A stretch of DNA of 64,000 bases from Bostrychus sinensis (GCA_020698575.1 CM036253.1:177260-241259); one strand, 5' to 3'. Counted from the stretch's first letter, positions 15,301-27,102 are shown. Translations and numbers: made by a program. Notes: generated by a model not told the origin, from the letters alone.

Positions 15301-16756
15301 TATACTACTCACACACGCACTACACCCCAACAGACAGTACTTATACTTATACTTATACTTATACTTATACTTATACTACTTATACACACACTACACCCCA
15401 ACAGACAGTACTTATACTTATACTACTTATACACGCACTACACCCCAACAGACAGTACTTATACTTATACTACTTATACACGCACTACACCCCAACAGAC
15501 AGTACTTATACTTATACTTATACTACTTATACACACGCTACACCCCAACAGACAGTACTTATACTTATACTTATACTACTTATACACGTGCTACACCCCA
15601 ACAGACAGTACTTATACTTATACTTATACTACTTATACACACGCTACACCCCAACAGACAGTACTTATACTTATACTTATACTACTTATACACACGCTAC
15701 ACCCCAACAGACAGTACTTATACTTATACTTATACTACTTATACACACACTACACCCCAACAGACAGTACTTATACTGTACTTGTACTGTACTTGTACAG
15801 TACTTGTACTGTACAGTACTTGAAAATACTCACACACGCACTACACCCCAACAGACAGTACTTATACTTATACTTATACTACTTATACACGCGCTACACC
15901 CCAACAGACAGTACTTATACTTATACTACTTATACACGCTACACCCCAACAGACAGTACTTATACTTATACTTATACTACTTATACACGCACTACACCCC
16001 AACAGACAGTACTTATACTTATACTTATACTACTTATACACGCACTACACCCCAACAGACAGTACTTATACTTATACTTATACTACTTATACACGCACTA
16101 CACCCCAACAGACAGTACTTATACTTATACTTATACTACTTATACACACGCTACACCCCAACAGACAGTACTTATACTTATACTTATACTACTTATACAC
16201 GCGCTACACCCCAACAGACAGTACTTATACTTATACTTATACTACTTATACACACACTACACCCCAACAGACAGTACTTATACTGTACTTGTACTGTACT
16301 TGTACAGTACTTGTACTGTACAGTACTTGAAAGTACTCACACACGCACTACACCCCAACAGACAGTACTTATACTTATACTTATACTACTTATACACACA
16401 CTACACCTCAACAGACAGTACTTATACTGTACTTGTACTGTACTTGTACAGTACTTGTACTGTACAGTACTTGAAAGTACTCACACACGCACTACACCCC
16501 AACAGACAGTACTTATACTTATACTTATACTACTTATACACGCGCTACACCCCAACAGACAGTACTTATACTTATACTACTTATACACGCTACACCCCAA
16601 CAGACAGTACTTATACTTATACTTATACTACTTATACACACACTACACCCCAACAGACAGTACTTATACTTATACTACTTATACACGCTACACCCCAACA
16701 GACAGTACTTATACTTATACTTATACTACTTATACACGCGCTACACCCCAACAGAC
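9313..16756. repeat. 53-bp satellite/minisatellite, about 140 copies
   Basis: Head-to-tail units of typically 53 bp. Each has two to six ACTTAT hexamers, then ACTACTTATACAC(A/G)C(G/A)C and TACACCCCAACAGACAGT. Unit length varies in 6-bp steps (41, 47, 53, 59 and longer), showing slippage inside the hexamer block. Neither unit nor junction contains TAA, TAG or TGA on the plus strand, so all three plus frames stay open for about 7.4 kb. Because 53 is not divisible by three, the virtual translation cycles through the frames, and the long open frame is not a gene. Confidence 0.97.
15776..16480. repeat. Palindromic GTACTTGTACTGTAC islands within the 53-bp array
   Basis: Three near-identical ~57-bp insertions at about 15,776-15,833, 16,281-16,337 and 16,424-16,480 interrupt the 53-bp array. 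Each is a run of GTACTGTACTTGTACAGTAC-like self-complementary sequence followed by TTGAAARTACTCACAC. They occur only in the last kilobase of the array and spread with the surrounding units. Confidence 0.85.
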
Positions 16757-17666
16757 AGGGCTCAGTTTATTCCCATAGCAGCGTACAGAGAAGTGCTGCT
16801 GTAAAGGAGGAGTTCCTGTTTACTCAGTGTCTCGACACCAGACAGACGTACCCAAAGTTTCATAACTTATCTATGTTGCACACACGTCTGCACCCCCTGC
16901 TGGTCACTTCCTGTTATGACAGCAACACTGCAAACCATATCACACTCTGATATTTGCAACATAAGTCACACGAAAAATGAAAAACATTCTCAACAAACCA
17001 CAGCCCTGCTCCTCAGAGACCTCTGGGTTTTGTGAACTGGTGCAAAGTTGTGGTTTGGTGAAGTTCTCAGAGGCCCTCACGTCCTGGGACACTGCTGGGG
17101 AGGGAGAGAAGAGTAAATGTTTCTGTGAAACATTGTTGTGGGAGGCCTCTGTCTTCCTCTCAGGAGTCAGACGCAGGGGAAAAAACAGAAGTAAAAGTGC
17201 AGGCAGTGATAAAGGCCGTCCCAAACCTTTCCTGGGACGGCTGCATCACCAAACCCTGGCTTTTGGTCCCCATAATAAGACTGCAGGGGCCCTGAGGGCC
17301 ACTGTTAAAGATATTTTTAGTTTGACATTATCTGTGCTCAGGTCTTAAATGTATGAAAGACGTTCATTGAAATGATCCAAATCTGGCAACGTTTGAAAGT
17401 GTTACAGGAGTTTTTAATGTTCCACAAAATGGCCGCCTCGTGTAGACTTATTATGACCAAAGACTTGTGAGATACTTTTTAACAACTTTCAATCCCAGAA
17501 ATCTCAGCATCATCACCAACTCAACATTTGACAGAGTTTGGAGCCTGCAGGACAAAAATGATGGAGATTTTAGTTAAAATAAGATCTGGCGTCTGTTTCA
17601 AAATGGCCGCCTTCCTTTTGGACACAGAGCGTGGTCCACATAAACATTTTTACTCAGGTCACCAAA
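16757..17666. other. Intergenic/intronic sequence between the 53-bp array and zinc-finger copy B
   Basis: Unique-looking sequence. Two short open frames on opposite strands around 16,940-17,350 overlap each other, lack splice or family signals and are unlikely to be genes. From 17,667 onwards it matches the upstream flanks of copies A and C. Confidence 0.4.
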
Positions 17667-17810
17667 TGAGTTTGTAAAGCTGTGTCTGCAGTCGGCCAGT
17701 GCTGATGTCCCTGTCTCGTGCCCAAAGTAGCTGGGACAGACTCCAGCCCCTGGCCTCTGTAAATAATCAGCAGTGGTTTAATTGTGTGATCTTTACATTT
17801 TCTCCTGCAG

Positions 17811-18169
17811 GTGTCCAGAATTACTCCTGCAGTCACGGCCTCAGTCTGAACCAGGAAATCACAGAGACGCCACAAATTAAAGAGGAACCAGAGGAACAGA
17901 GCATCAAACAGGAGGAAGAGCAGCTTTCAGACTTCATTATTGTCTCTGTGAAGAGTGAAGCACAGTCCTCAGACAGAAGAAGAGCTGCCCAAAACTCAGG
18001 TCTGTTCACCAAATACAAGTCTGCACCAGAGACTGGTGACGCTGGAAAAGATGCTGACAAATCAGGAACTAAAACTGAAAAATATGAGTGCTCTGTTTGT
18101 AAAAAGTACAGAAACCGTAAGCGGCCATCGCTTCATAAATTTATTTTTCCTCCTGTTATCTCGTTATAA
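17811..18169 (+). pseudogene. Zinc-finger final exon, copy B (truncated)
   Basis: Begins with the same acceptor and first residues (VQNYSCSHGL) as copies A and C and carries the same acidic motif. Relative to copy A it lacks about 235 bases covering the acidic Ser/Asp-rich segment. It enters the first finger (YECSVCKK) and is then interrupted at about 18,107 by an inserted element, whose sequence supplies a stop codon at 18,167-18,169. No complete finger remains, so the product cannot be a finger-type DNA-binding protein. Because it lies before copy C it could act as a premature terminal exon for transcripts starting at 8,377. Confidence 0.75.
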
Positions 18170-18343
18170 CGACTTAATTTTCTTGTTATCTCGGGAAAGC
18201 AAACAGTTTTCTGGTTATAACGAGAAAATGACGCTGTTATCTTGGGAAAACAAAATAATTAAGTTGTTATTAGAAGATAATTGGAGAAAAAAAGTTATGT
18301 ATCTATGGCCAATTATGGCTTCCATAAAAAAGAAAATTTACAA
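18108..18343. mobile_element. Small inserted element interrupting the first finger of copy B
   Basis: About 235 bp replaces part of a finger that is continuous in the related remnant at 839-870. It contains ATCTCGTTATAACGA and TTATAACGAGAAAATGACG motifs in inverted relation, and GCGGCCAT/ATGGCC near its ends. Its size and internal inverted repeats suggest a MITE. Exact ends and a target-site duplication were not resolved. Confidence 0.45.
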
Positions 18344-18593
18344 CTAAACATGAATTAGCAGTACACACAAGAGTTGAGACTGAAAAGAAACCTTACAGCT
18401 GTTCATTCTGTAAGAAAGAGCACTTTACTCACCATACACACAGTCATAGTAAAGACAAACCATTCAGGTGTTCAGTCTGTAAGAAAGTGTTTGCACTAAG
18501 AACATTTGAGAACACAGAGGACAGAAACCTTTCAGCTTTGTCAGGAGCTGCTGCTGACGCCTGCAGAGCTGCACATGTGTGGTACAGGACTCT
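18344..18593 (+). pseudogene. Zinc-finger remnant downstream of copy B
   Basis: Matches 860-1,105: KKPYSCSFCKKEHFTHHTH then DKPFRCSVCKKVF and the same 3' flank ending GTGGTACAGGAC. It is the decayed finger region of the same gene copy as the exon at 17,811, separated from it by the inserted element. Confidence 0.6.
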
Positions 18594-19137
18594 CTGTATT
18601 TTCTCTCATGAAGTCTTCTGGTTGTGGTGGACCTAGACTCTGATAGATCTACTTCCTGGAGAGTGTCCTACACTAAAGTGGTTGTTGTGAATTCTTTTTT
18701 TTTACCATTTTTCTCTCCAGCCTTAGGATGGTTTGGTTCACTTCCACTGAGAGACTGTAGGTTGTGATTTCACAGAAACAGCTTTCAAATGCAAATGTGA
18801 CACCTGGAATCCAGTCCAGACCTTTTACCTGTTACCTGCTCAGTTTATGATGGATTACTGAGGGAAACACCCAGGAGCTCAAGAAATATCTCTTGAACCA
18901 ACTGTCCAAATACTTTTGAGCCCCTGAAAAAGAGGCTGCTACACTTTACAGAGCTGTAATTTCTTAAACCTTTGTCTGATTTGGACGTGAACACTCTCAG
19001 ATTACAGCTGACAGTCTGACCTTTCTGTACATATGAATTATAGAACTGTTTTTTGAAATCCTTATGGACCTGGATGTATCTCCAGTTGTGCTTCAGTAAT
19101 GATAATGCACCTTAAAGTTTATCTGCTGCTTGAAGCT
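18594..19137. other. Intergenic sequence between zinc-finger remnant and LINE fragment
   Basis: No gene recognised. The last ~65 bases (from ACCTGGATGTATCTCCAG) correspond to 1,108-1,190 near copy A. That segment resumes at about 20,525, so the LINE fragment was inserted into this duplicated flank. Confidence 0.45.
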
Positions 19138-20524
19138 AATCATCCATCTTCTTCTGCTTTTTCCGGGGCCGGGTCGCGGGGGCAGGAGTCTAAGCAGAGC
19201 TGCCTAGACTTCCCTCTCCACAGACACTTCCTCCAGCTTGACTGGGAAGACCCCAAGGCGTTCCCAGGCAAGTAGACTTTCCCGGGGAGGCTGAGGAGTG
19301 TGATCCTCCTGTAGTTGGAACACAGCCTCCGGTCCCCCTTCTTAAAAAGAGGGACCACCACTCCGGTCTGAGTCCAGAGGTACTGTCCCCGACCACCACG
19401 CGATGCTGCAGAGACGTGTCAGCCACGACAGCCCCACAACATCCAGGGACTTGAGGGACTCAGGGCAGATCTCATCCACCCCTGGTGCCTTGCCACTGAG
19501 GAGCTTTCCAACCACCTCAGTGACTTCAGCTTGGGTGATGGATGAGTCCACCTCTGAGTCCCCAGCCTCTGCTTCTTCTACAGAAGGTGTGTCGGTGGGA
19601 TTGAGGAGATCCTCAGTATTCCTTCCACCCCAACATCCCCAGTCGAGGTCAACAGCCCCCCACCTCCACTGTAAACAGTGTTGGTGAAAAACTGCTTCCC
19701 CCTCCCGAGGCGGCGGACGGTTTGCCAGAATTTCTTCGAGGCCGACCGATAGTCCTCCTCCATGGCCTCCCCGAACTCCTCCCAGTACTGGGTTTTTGCC
19801 TCCACACCTGCCCGGGCTGCAGCTTGGCCTGCCGCTACCCATCAGCTGCTTCAGGAGTCCCACAGCCAGGCTCCACAGGACTCCTTCTTCAGCCTGACAG
19901 GCATCCCTTAACTTCAGTGTCCACCACCGGGTTCAGGGATTGCTGCCAACAGGCACCAGAGACCTTACGGCCACAGCTCTGAACGGCTGGAATGACAATA
20001 GAGGCAGAGAACAGGGTCTACTCAGACTCCATGTCTCCAGCCTCCCTCGGGATCTGGTTGAAGCTCTCCCGGAGGTAGGAGTCGAAGACCCCTCTGACAG
20101 AGGCTCAGCCAGACGTTCCCAACAGACCCTCACAACACGTTTGGGTCTGAGTCTGTCCAGCCTCCTCCTCCACCAGCGGCTCCAACTCACCACCTGGGGG
20201 CGCTCAGTAACAGCTCAGCCCCTCTCTTCACCCGAGTGTCCAAGACACACGGCTGAAGGTCAGAGGTCACGACAACAAAGTCGATCATCGACCTCTGACC
20301 CAGGACGTCCTGGTGCCACTGATGGACAGCTTGTGTTTGAACCTGGGGTTAGTTATGGACAAACTGTGGCTGCACAGAAGTCCAACAACAGAACACCACT
20401 CAGGTTCAGATCAGGGAGGCCGTTCCTCCCAATCACACCCCTCCAGGTGTCACTGTCATTGCCCACGTGGGCACTGAAGTCCCTCAGTAGAACAATGGAG
20501 CTTCAAGCTCCGACTGGGAACTCT
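19138..20524 (-). mobile_element. LINE (non-LTR retrotransposon) fragment with endonuclease and reverse-transcriptase remnants
   Basis: On the minus strand the sequence encodes a decayed endonuclease-like region (about 20,520-19,940, interrupted by stops). The amino-terminal part of a LINE reverse transcriptase follows, including GKAPGVDEICPESLKSLDVV, LTRLCSIAWWSGTVPLD and, after a frame change, VVPLFKKGDRR.CSNYRRITL. The wording is typical of fish LINEs of the Rex1/L2-like type; the exact clade is not certain. The frame is broken between the last two motifs and the element ends near 19,140, so the catalytic core and 3' end are missing. It splits a flank that is continuous near 1,190, so it is a later insertion or rearrangement. 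Confidence 0.8.
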
Positions 20525-20604
20525 TGCTTGAAGATAATCGTCATAAGAAAAAGATTTTATAAACTGAAGCAATGGCCATATAACTGCTAACTCAGAGTCA
20601 TTCA

Positions 20605-20815
20605 TTCATCCTCTTCTGCCTTTCCTCTTAGGGTCCTGGGTCCTGGAGCGTGTCCCAGTAACTTTGGGCCTTAGGCGGGGTACGCCCTGGACAGGGGCCA
20701 GCTAGTCACAGGGCTGACACAGACACACTGACAGACAACCACTCACTCTCCTCCAGGGGCCGTTCAGAGTCACCAACGAGGGCCAAGTCTGGTTCTTGGC
20801 ACATGTGGCCAAGGT
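20605..20815. repeat. Dispersed repeat (CCCAGTAACTTTGGGCC family)
   Basis: Contains CATTCATCCTCTTCTGCC, GTGTCCCAGTAACTTTGGGC and ACGCCCTGGACAGGGGCCAG. Recognisable relatives occur at 1,250-1,337 and 50,880-51,055. The text (GCTTATTC...GGGTCGCGGG...CCTATCCCAG in the 50.9 kb copy) is that of a very common teleost interspersed repeat. Confidence 0.6.
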
Positions 20816-21283
20816 CCTTAAGCAGAGCAGTACAATTAAACATTAAATACGTTTAAAGAAAAATAAACATTCTGGTTGACTAACGCTATTGTAGTATAAG
20901 TAAACTAAATTTGTCTGACATTTTGTCGACTAAAACTAGACTAAATCTAAAAGAACTTCATGACTAAATCCTAACAAATGTCAGTGTCTCTGTGTCAGCC
21001 CTGAGACTAACTCGTCCCTGTCCAGGACGTTCCTCGCCTAAGGCCTGTGGGACAGGCTCCAGAACCTGTGACCTGTAACTGGAAGAACATGAAGAAGATG
21101 AATGAATGAATTATAAAATATTTTAAAACATGTACAAAATGAGTTTGTAAAGCTGTGTCTGCAGTCGGCCAGTGCTGATGTCCCTGTCTCGTGCCCAAAG
21201 TAGCTGGGACAGACTCCAGCCCCTGGCCTCTGTAAATAATCAGCAGTGGTTTAATTGTGTGATCTTTACATTTTCTCCTGCAG

Positions 21284-22466
21284 GTGTCCAGAATTACTCC
21301 TGCAGTCACGGCCTCAGTCTGAACCAGGAAATCACAGAGACGCCACAAATTAAAGAGGAACCAGAGGAACAGAGCATCAAACAGGAGGAAGAGCAGCTTT
21401 CAGACTTCATTATTGTCTCTGTGAAGAGTGAAGCACAGTCCTCACTGCTTCAACAAAGACAAACTGAGCACAGAGAGGAAACACAGGGAGAGGACTGTGG
21501 TCGAGCAGCAGCAGACACCAGCTTAGACCCACATGGACATTTACACTCAGAGACTGAGGAACAAACTGACAACTCTTCTGACACTGACAATGATGAAGAC
21601 TGGGAACCTCCAGCCAGCAGTTCAGCTCAACAGATGGAGACAGAGGCTGATGGAGACGACTACAACCAAGTCCAGATAAAAGACAGAAGAAGAGCTGCCC
21701 AAAACTCAGGTCTGTTCACCAAATACAAGTCTGCACCAGAGACTGGTGACGCTGGAAAAGATGCTGACAAATCAGGAACTAAAACCAAAAAATATGAGTG
21801 CTCTGTTTGTAAAAAAAGGTTCACAACTAAAGGAAGCTTACAAAGACACGCAAGAGTTCACACAGGAGAGAAACCTTACAGCTGTTCAGTCTGTAAGAAA
21901 AGGTTTTCAAGAAGATCTGATCACAAGGAACATATGAGAACTCACACTGGAGAGAAACCTTACAGCTGTTCAGTCTGTGAAAAAACTTTTTCCAACAGTC
22001 ATTATATCAAAGAACATATGAGAACTCACACTGGCGAGAAACCTTACAGCTGTTCAGTCTGTGAGAAAACATTTGTTTTTCGGACTGCTTTCAATATCCA
22101 TATGAAGATTCACACTGGAGAGAAACCTTACAGCTGTTCAGTCTGTGAGAAAACATTTGCCCATAACAGTCATATCAAAGAACATATGAGAACTCACACT
22201 GGCGAGAAACCCTACAGCTGTTCAGTATGTGTGAAAACATTTACCCAACTGGCTCATCTCAAAAACATTTGAGAACGCACACTGGCGAGAAACCTTACAG
22301 CTGTTCAGTCTGTAAGAAAGGCTTTTCAGGTAGCTCTTACCTCAAAGTACATATGAGAATTCACACTGGAGAGAAACCTTACAGCTGTTCAGTCTGTGAA
22401 AAACCATTTGCCATTACGAGCAGTCTCAAAACCCATATGAAGACTCACACAGGAGAGAAACCGTAG
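21284..22466 (+). pseudogene. C2H2 zinc-finger final exon, copy C (single-base frameshift)
   Basis: Starts after CTCCTGCAG at 21,283. The linker and acidic region are nearly identical to copy A. Five complete fingers follow (helices around TKGSLQR, RRSDHKE, NSHYIKE, FRTAFNI and HNSHIKE) and a sixth begins (TQLAHLK). There the run of six A present in copy A (about 2,923) is five A here (about 22,260), shifting the frame to a TGA at 22,270-22,272. Two further intact fingers (SGSSYLK, ITSSLKT) and the shared terminus TGEKP-stop continue in another frame to 22,466. The exon either encodes a truncated protein ending at 22,272 or the homopolymer is a consensus error. Confidence 0.75.
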
Positions 22467-22636
22467 CTGTACAAATGTGATTCAGTAAAAGTTCACAAGC
22501 CTTACAGCTGTCCAGCCTGAAATTATTTTCACAAATTTAAATAAACAACATCCATGTGTTCAAGAAATCCCTCTGTTTCTGTTCTTGAGATATATTTAGA
22601 AATATGGGAAAATGTTTATTTACATTATCTCTGTTT

Positions 22637-22712
22637 ATGGACCAATGGTGATGCAGTACTGACAGTTACTGACCAATGGTGATGCAGTACTGACAGTGAC
22701 AGTTATGGACCA
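22637..22712. repeat. Two units of the 31-bp minisatellite
   Basis: GACCAATGGTGATGCAGTAC occurs twice here, at the same position after copy C as the ~130-unit array after copy A. It represents the pre-expansion (or collapsed) state of that array. Confidence 0.9.
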
Positions 22713-23975
22713 TGATTGATTTTATTAGATTTAAAATGTTTGTGTAGCAGCAGATGAAACATTTTTAGTCACAGCTTTCGTAATAAAATGCACTGCCATA
22801 GAAATATTATATAATAGATCATTCTTTTTTTTTCTCTTGGAATTTCATGATTAACTTCAGTCCTCATCACACACAACAAACATTAACTGTGTTTATGAAA
22901 GTGAAGCCTTAAATTCCAGTTTGTGTGGTGCAGACACATCCAGCACAAACCTCTGCCTCTGCTCAGTCTGGGACCTTTTTCTACTTTGCCCTGATGTGCA
23001 CATCTCTGTAAGAACTACATTTTGGATTTGTGCTCACGCAAACACAAACAAACTCATTTCTCAACAAACACTTTCACACCAATTTATGACAAAAACTCAC
23101 CCAAATCATTTTAGTTCACAAATGTTTTTTATTTTCCTTGTAGGCTCGATCATTTATACAAACACTAATGTGGCCATCTCCACATTTATACCTCTGTCTA
23201 CCATATATGGGCAAATGGCGCCACCTAGGGAAAAACAATAAAAACTACAATTCCAATCCCTCACTGTCATGAATCCATGAAATACTTGATAAAAATGTAA
23301 ATTATATTGCAGTGACAGTGTAGAATAAAAATAAAAAGAAACATCCGACAGAAAATCCTCCATCGCTGAGCTCAGAGCCCGGGTCCTGACCTCTGTGTGG
23401 ACGTCACGACTCTGCGATGTTACAGGAAATAAACTCCAGCTCCAGCTCAGATCTTGTGTTCTGATGGAGGAGACGTTTGTGGACAGACCCAGGACGTCTG
23501 AAGCTCGAAGAAACTACTGATAAATCCATATTTTGTGATCCTGTATTTGGCAGCCATTCCCAAAGTCAAAAGTGTCGCAGCCCTTTCATTTTCCGACGAT
23601 CCCATGCAGTGATGGGAAGTTTGGTTCATTTGAGTGAAGCTGGATCATTTGGTTTAGCTTCACCTGAAAGCGGCTCTTTTGGCTCCAGATGGCTCTACAT
23701 TTACCTCCAATACTTTTTATATTTCAGCCAAATTCAACACAGTTTTGAGAAATGCGTTGTGTTGTGTACTCGTGTAACTCAAACCTTTAAATGACTTTCT
23801 CACAGAACCACACTCCTAACAAAAAGCTTTTTTAGCAGTAAAAACAACAGCAATGGCTGACCTCAAAACCCAAAAAACTTGATCATAAATATATAACCTA
23901 AAAATAAACTGAGTTATATTGTGTGTCTCTGAACTAACCTCCAATCCTGATTTCTTCTCCAATATTATCTGCCTG
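22713..23975. other. Intergenic sequence with a probable hAT-like fragment
   Basis: No gene recognised. From about 23,608 the sequence CAGTGATGGGAAGTTTGGTT, followed by GAAAGCGGCTCTTTTGGCTC, resembles the end of a widespread fish hAT-like element. It runs towards the assembly gap, and its other end was not found. Confidence 0.35.
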
Positions 23976-24000
23976 NNNNNNNNNNNNNNNNNNNNNNNNN
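23976..24000. other. Assembly gap (25 N)
   Basis: A run of 25 N directly abuts the left edge of the GGGACAG array. The true size of the missing sequence, and so of the array, is unknown. Confidence 0.99.
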
Positions 24001-24127
24001 CAGGACAGGACAGGGACAGGTCAGGGAAAGGTCAGGGACAGGTCAGGGACAGGTCAGGGACAGGACAGGGACAGGTCAGGGACAGGGACAGGGACAGGGA
24101 CAGGACAGGGACAGGTCAGGGAAAGGT

Positions 24128-24167
<40 letters not shown>

Positions 24168-24198
24168 ACAGGGACAGGTCAGGGACAGGTCAGGGACA

Positions 24199-24229
<31 letters not shown>

Positions 24230-24252
24230 ACAGGGACAGGTCAGGGAAAGGT

Positions 24253-24286
<34 letters not shown>

Positions 24287-24527
24287 ACAGGGACAGGTCA
24301 GGGACAGGTCAGGGACAGGACAGGGACAGGGACAGGACAGGGACAGGACAGGGACAGGTCAGGGACAGGTCAGGGACAGGACAGGGACAGGGACAGGGAC
24401 AGGACAGGGACAGGTCAGGGAAAGGTCAGGGACAGGGACAGGGACAGGGACAGGACAGGTCAGGGACAGGTCAGGGAAAGGTCAGGGACAGGGACAGGGA
24501 CAGGACAGGGACAGGTCAGGGAAAGGT

Positions 24528-24567
<40 letters not shown>

Positions 24568-24714
24568 ACAGGGACAGGTCAGGGACAGGTCAGGGACAGG
24601 ACAGGGACAGGGACAGGACAGGGACAGGACAGGGACAGGTCAGGGACAGGACAGGGACAGGTCAGGGACAGGTCAGGGACAGGTCAGGGACAGGTCAGGG
24701 ACAGGACAGGGACA

Positions 24715-24757
<43 letters not shown>

Positions 24758-24851
24758 TCAGGGAAAGGTCAGGGACAGGGACAGGGACAGGACAGGGACA
24801 GGTCAGGGACAGGTCAGGGAAAGGTCAGGGACAGGGACAGGGACAGGGACA

Positions 24852-24888
<37 letters not shown>

Positions 24889-25095
24889 ACAGGGACAGGT
24901 CAGGGAAAGGTCAGGGACAGGGACAGGGACAGGGACAGGACAGGGACAGGTCAGGGACAGGTCAGGGACAGGACAGGGACAGGGACAGGACAGGGACAGG
25001 ACAGGGACAGGTCAGGGACAGGGACAGGACAGGGACAGGTCAGGGAAAGGTCAGGGACAGGTCAGGGACAGGTCAGGGACAGGACAGGGACAGGT

Positions 25096-25129
<34 letters not shown>

Positions 25130-25374
25130 ACAGGGACAGGTCAGGGAAAGGTCAGGGACAGGGACAGGGACAGGGACAGGTCAGGGAAAGGTCAGGGACA
25201 GGTCAGGGACAGGGACAGGGACAGGTCAGGGACAGGGACAGGGACAGGGACAGGACAGGGACAGGTCAGGGAAAGGTCAGGGACAGGACAGGGACAGGTC
25301 AGGGACAGGACAGGGACAGGTCAGGGAAAGGTCAGGGACAGGACAGGGACAGGTCAGGGACAGGGACAGGGACA

Positions 25375-25405
<31 letters not shown>

Positions 25406-25561
25406 ACAGGGACAGGTCAGGGTCAGGGACAGGGACAGGGACAGGACAGGGACAGGGACAGGGACAGGACAGGGACAGGACAGGGACAGGACAGGACAGG
25501 GACAGGGACAGGACAGGGACAGGTCAGGGACAGGGACAGGGACAGGGACAGGACAGGGACA

Positions 25562-25598
<37 letters not shown>

Positions 25599-25960
25599 AC
25601 AGGGACAGGTCAGGGACAGGGACAGGGACAGGGACAGGACAGGGACAGGGACAGGGACAGGACAGGGACAGGACAGGGACAGGACAGGACAGGGACAGGG
25701 ACAGGACAGGGACAGGTCAGGGACAGGGACAGGGACAGGACAGGGACAGGGACAGGGACAGGACAGGGACAGGTCAGGGAAAGGTCAGGGACAGGACAGG
25801 GACAGGTCAGGGACAGGTCAGGGACAGGACAGGGACAGGTCAGGGACAGGTCAGGGACAGGGACAGGACAGGGACAGGTCAGGGAAAGGTCAGGGACAGG
25901 ACAGGGACAGGTCAGGGACAGGGACAGGACAGGGACAGGGACAGGACAGGGACAGGGACA

Positions 25961-25991
<31 letters not shown>

Positions 25992-26598
25992 TCAGGGACA
26001 GGGACAGGGACAGGGACAGGTCAGGGACAGGACAGGGACAGGGACAGGGACAGGACAGGGACAGGGACAGGTCAGGAACAGGACAGGGACAGGACAGGGA
26101 CAGGTCAGGGACAGGGACAGGACAGGGACAGGTCAGGGACAGGGACAGGGACAGGACAGGGACAGGGACAGGGACAGGTCAGGGACAGGGACAGGTCAGG
26201 GACAGGGACAGGGACAGGTCAGGGACAGGACAGGGACAGGTCAGGGACAGGACAGGGACAGGTCAGGGAAAGGTCAGGGACAGGTCAGGGACAGGTCAGG
26301 GAAAGGTCAGGGACAGGACAGGGACAGGTCAGGGACAGGTCAGGGACAGGTCAGGGACAGGACAGGGACAGGTCAGGGACAGGTCAGGGACAGGACAGGG
26401 ACAGGACAGGGACAGGTCAGGGAAAGGTCAGGGACAGGACAGGGACAGGTCAGGGACAGGACAGGGACAGGTCAGGGACAGGGACAGGACAGGGACAGGG
26501 ACAGGACAGGGACAGGACAGGGACAGGGACAGGACAGGGACAGGTCAGGGACAGGGACAGGGACAGGACAGGGACAGGACAGGGACAGGTCAGGGACA

Positions 26599-26629
<31 letters not shown>

Positions 26630-26773
26630 ACAGGGACAGGGACAGGGACAGGTCAGGGACAGGACAGGGACAGGACAGGGACAGGTCAGGGACAGGACAG
26701 GGACAGGTCAGGGACAGGGACAGGGACAGGACAGGGACAGGGACAGGTCAGGGACAGGGACAGGTCAGGGACA

Positions 26774-26804
<31 letters not shown>

Positions 26805-27017
26805 ACAGGGACAGGTCAGGGACAGGACAGGGACAGGACAGGGACAGGACAGGGACAGGACAGGGACAGGACAGGGACAGGACAGGGACAGGTCAGGGAC
26901 AGGACAGGGACAGGTCAGGGACAGGACAGGGACAGGACAGGGACAGGTCAGGGACAGGTCAGGGACAGGTCAGGGACAGGTCAGGGACAGGACAGGGACA
27001 GGGACAGGTCAGGGACA
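24001..27017. repeat. Irregular CAGGGA/CAGGT/CAGGACAGGGA array (3 kb)
   Basis: Composed almost entirely of CAGGGA hexamers and CAGGT, CAGGA and AAGGT pentamers in higher-order combinations such as CAGGTCAGGGA and CAGGACAGGGA. It is strongly purine-rich on the plus strand and contains no plus-strand stop codon in one frame for over 3 kb, giving an open frame that is a composition artefact. It begins at the assembly gap. Confidence 0.97.
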
Positions 27018-27102
27018 AACATGGACAGGAGGGGCGAGCGCTGTCCCGTCTCAGCTCCTCTCGCTGATGTCTGAGGGGAAACTTGTGCCTGTTGTAAACG
27101 GG

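Noticed and set aside
9183..16778. A single open frame of about 2,500 codons
   Set aside because: It is the 53-bp satellite read through all three frames; the unit has no plus-strand stop, there are no domains, and no splice or start signals.
16940..17348. Opposing open frames of about 95 and 123 codons
   Set aside because: They overlap on opposite strands with no homology, splice sites or codon signal that I can support.
23919..27074. A ~1,050-codon Arg/Asp/Gly/Thr-rich open frame
   Set aside because: It spans the assembly gap and a hexamer/pentamer array; the peptide is a translation of CAGGGA repeats.
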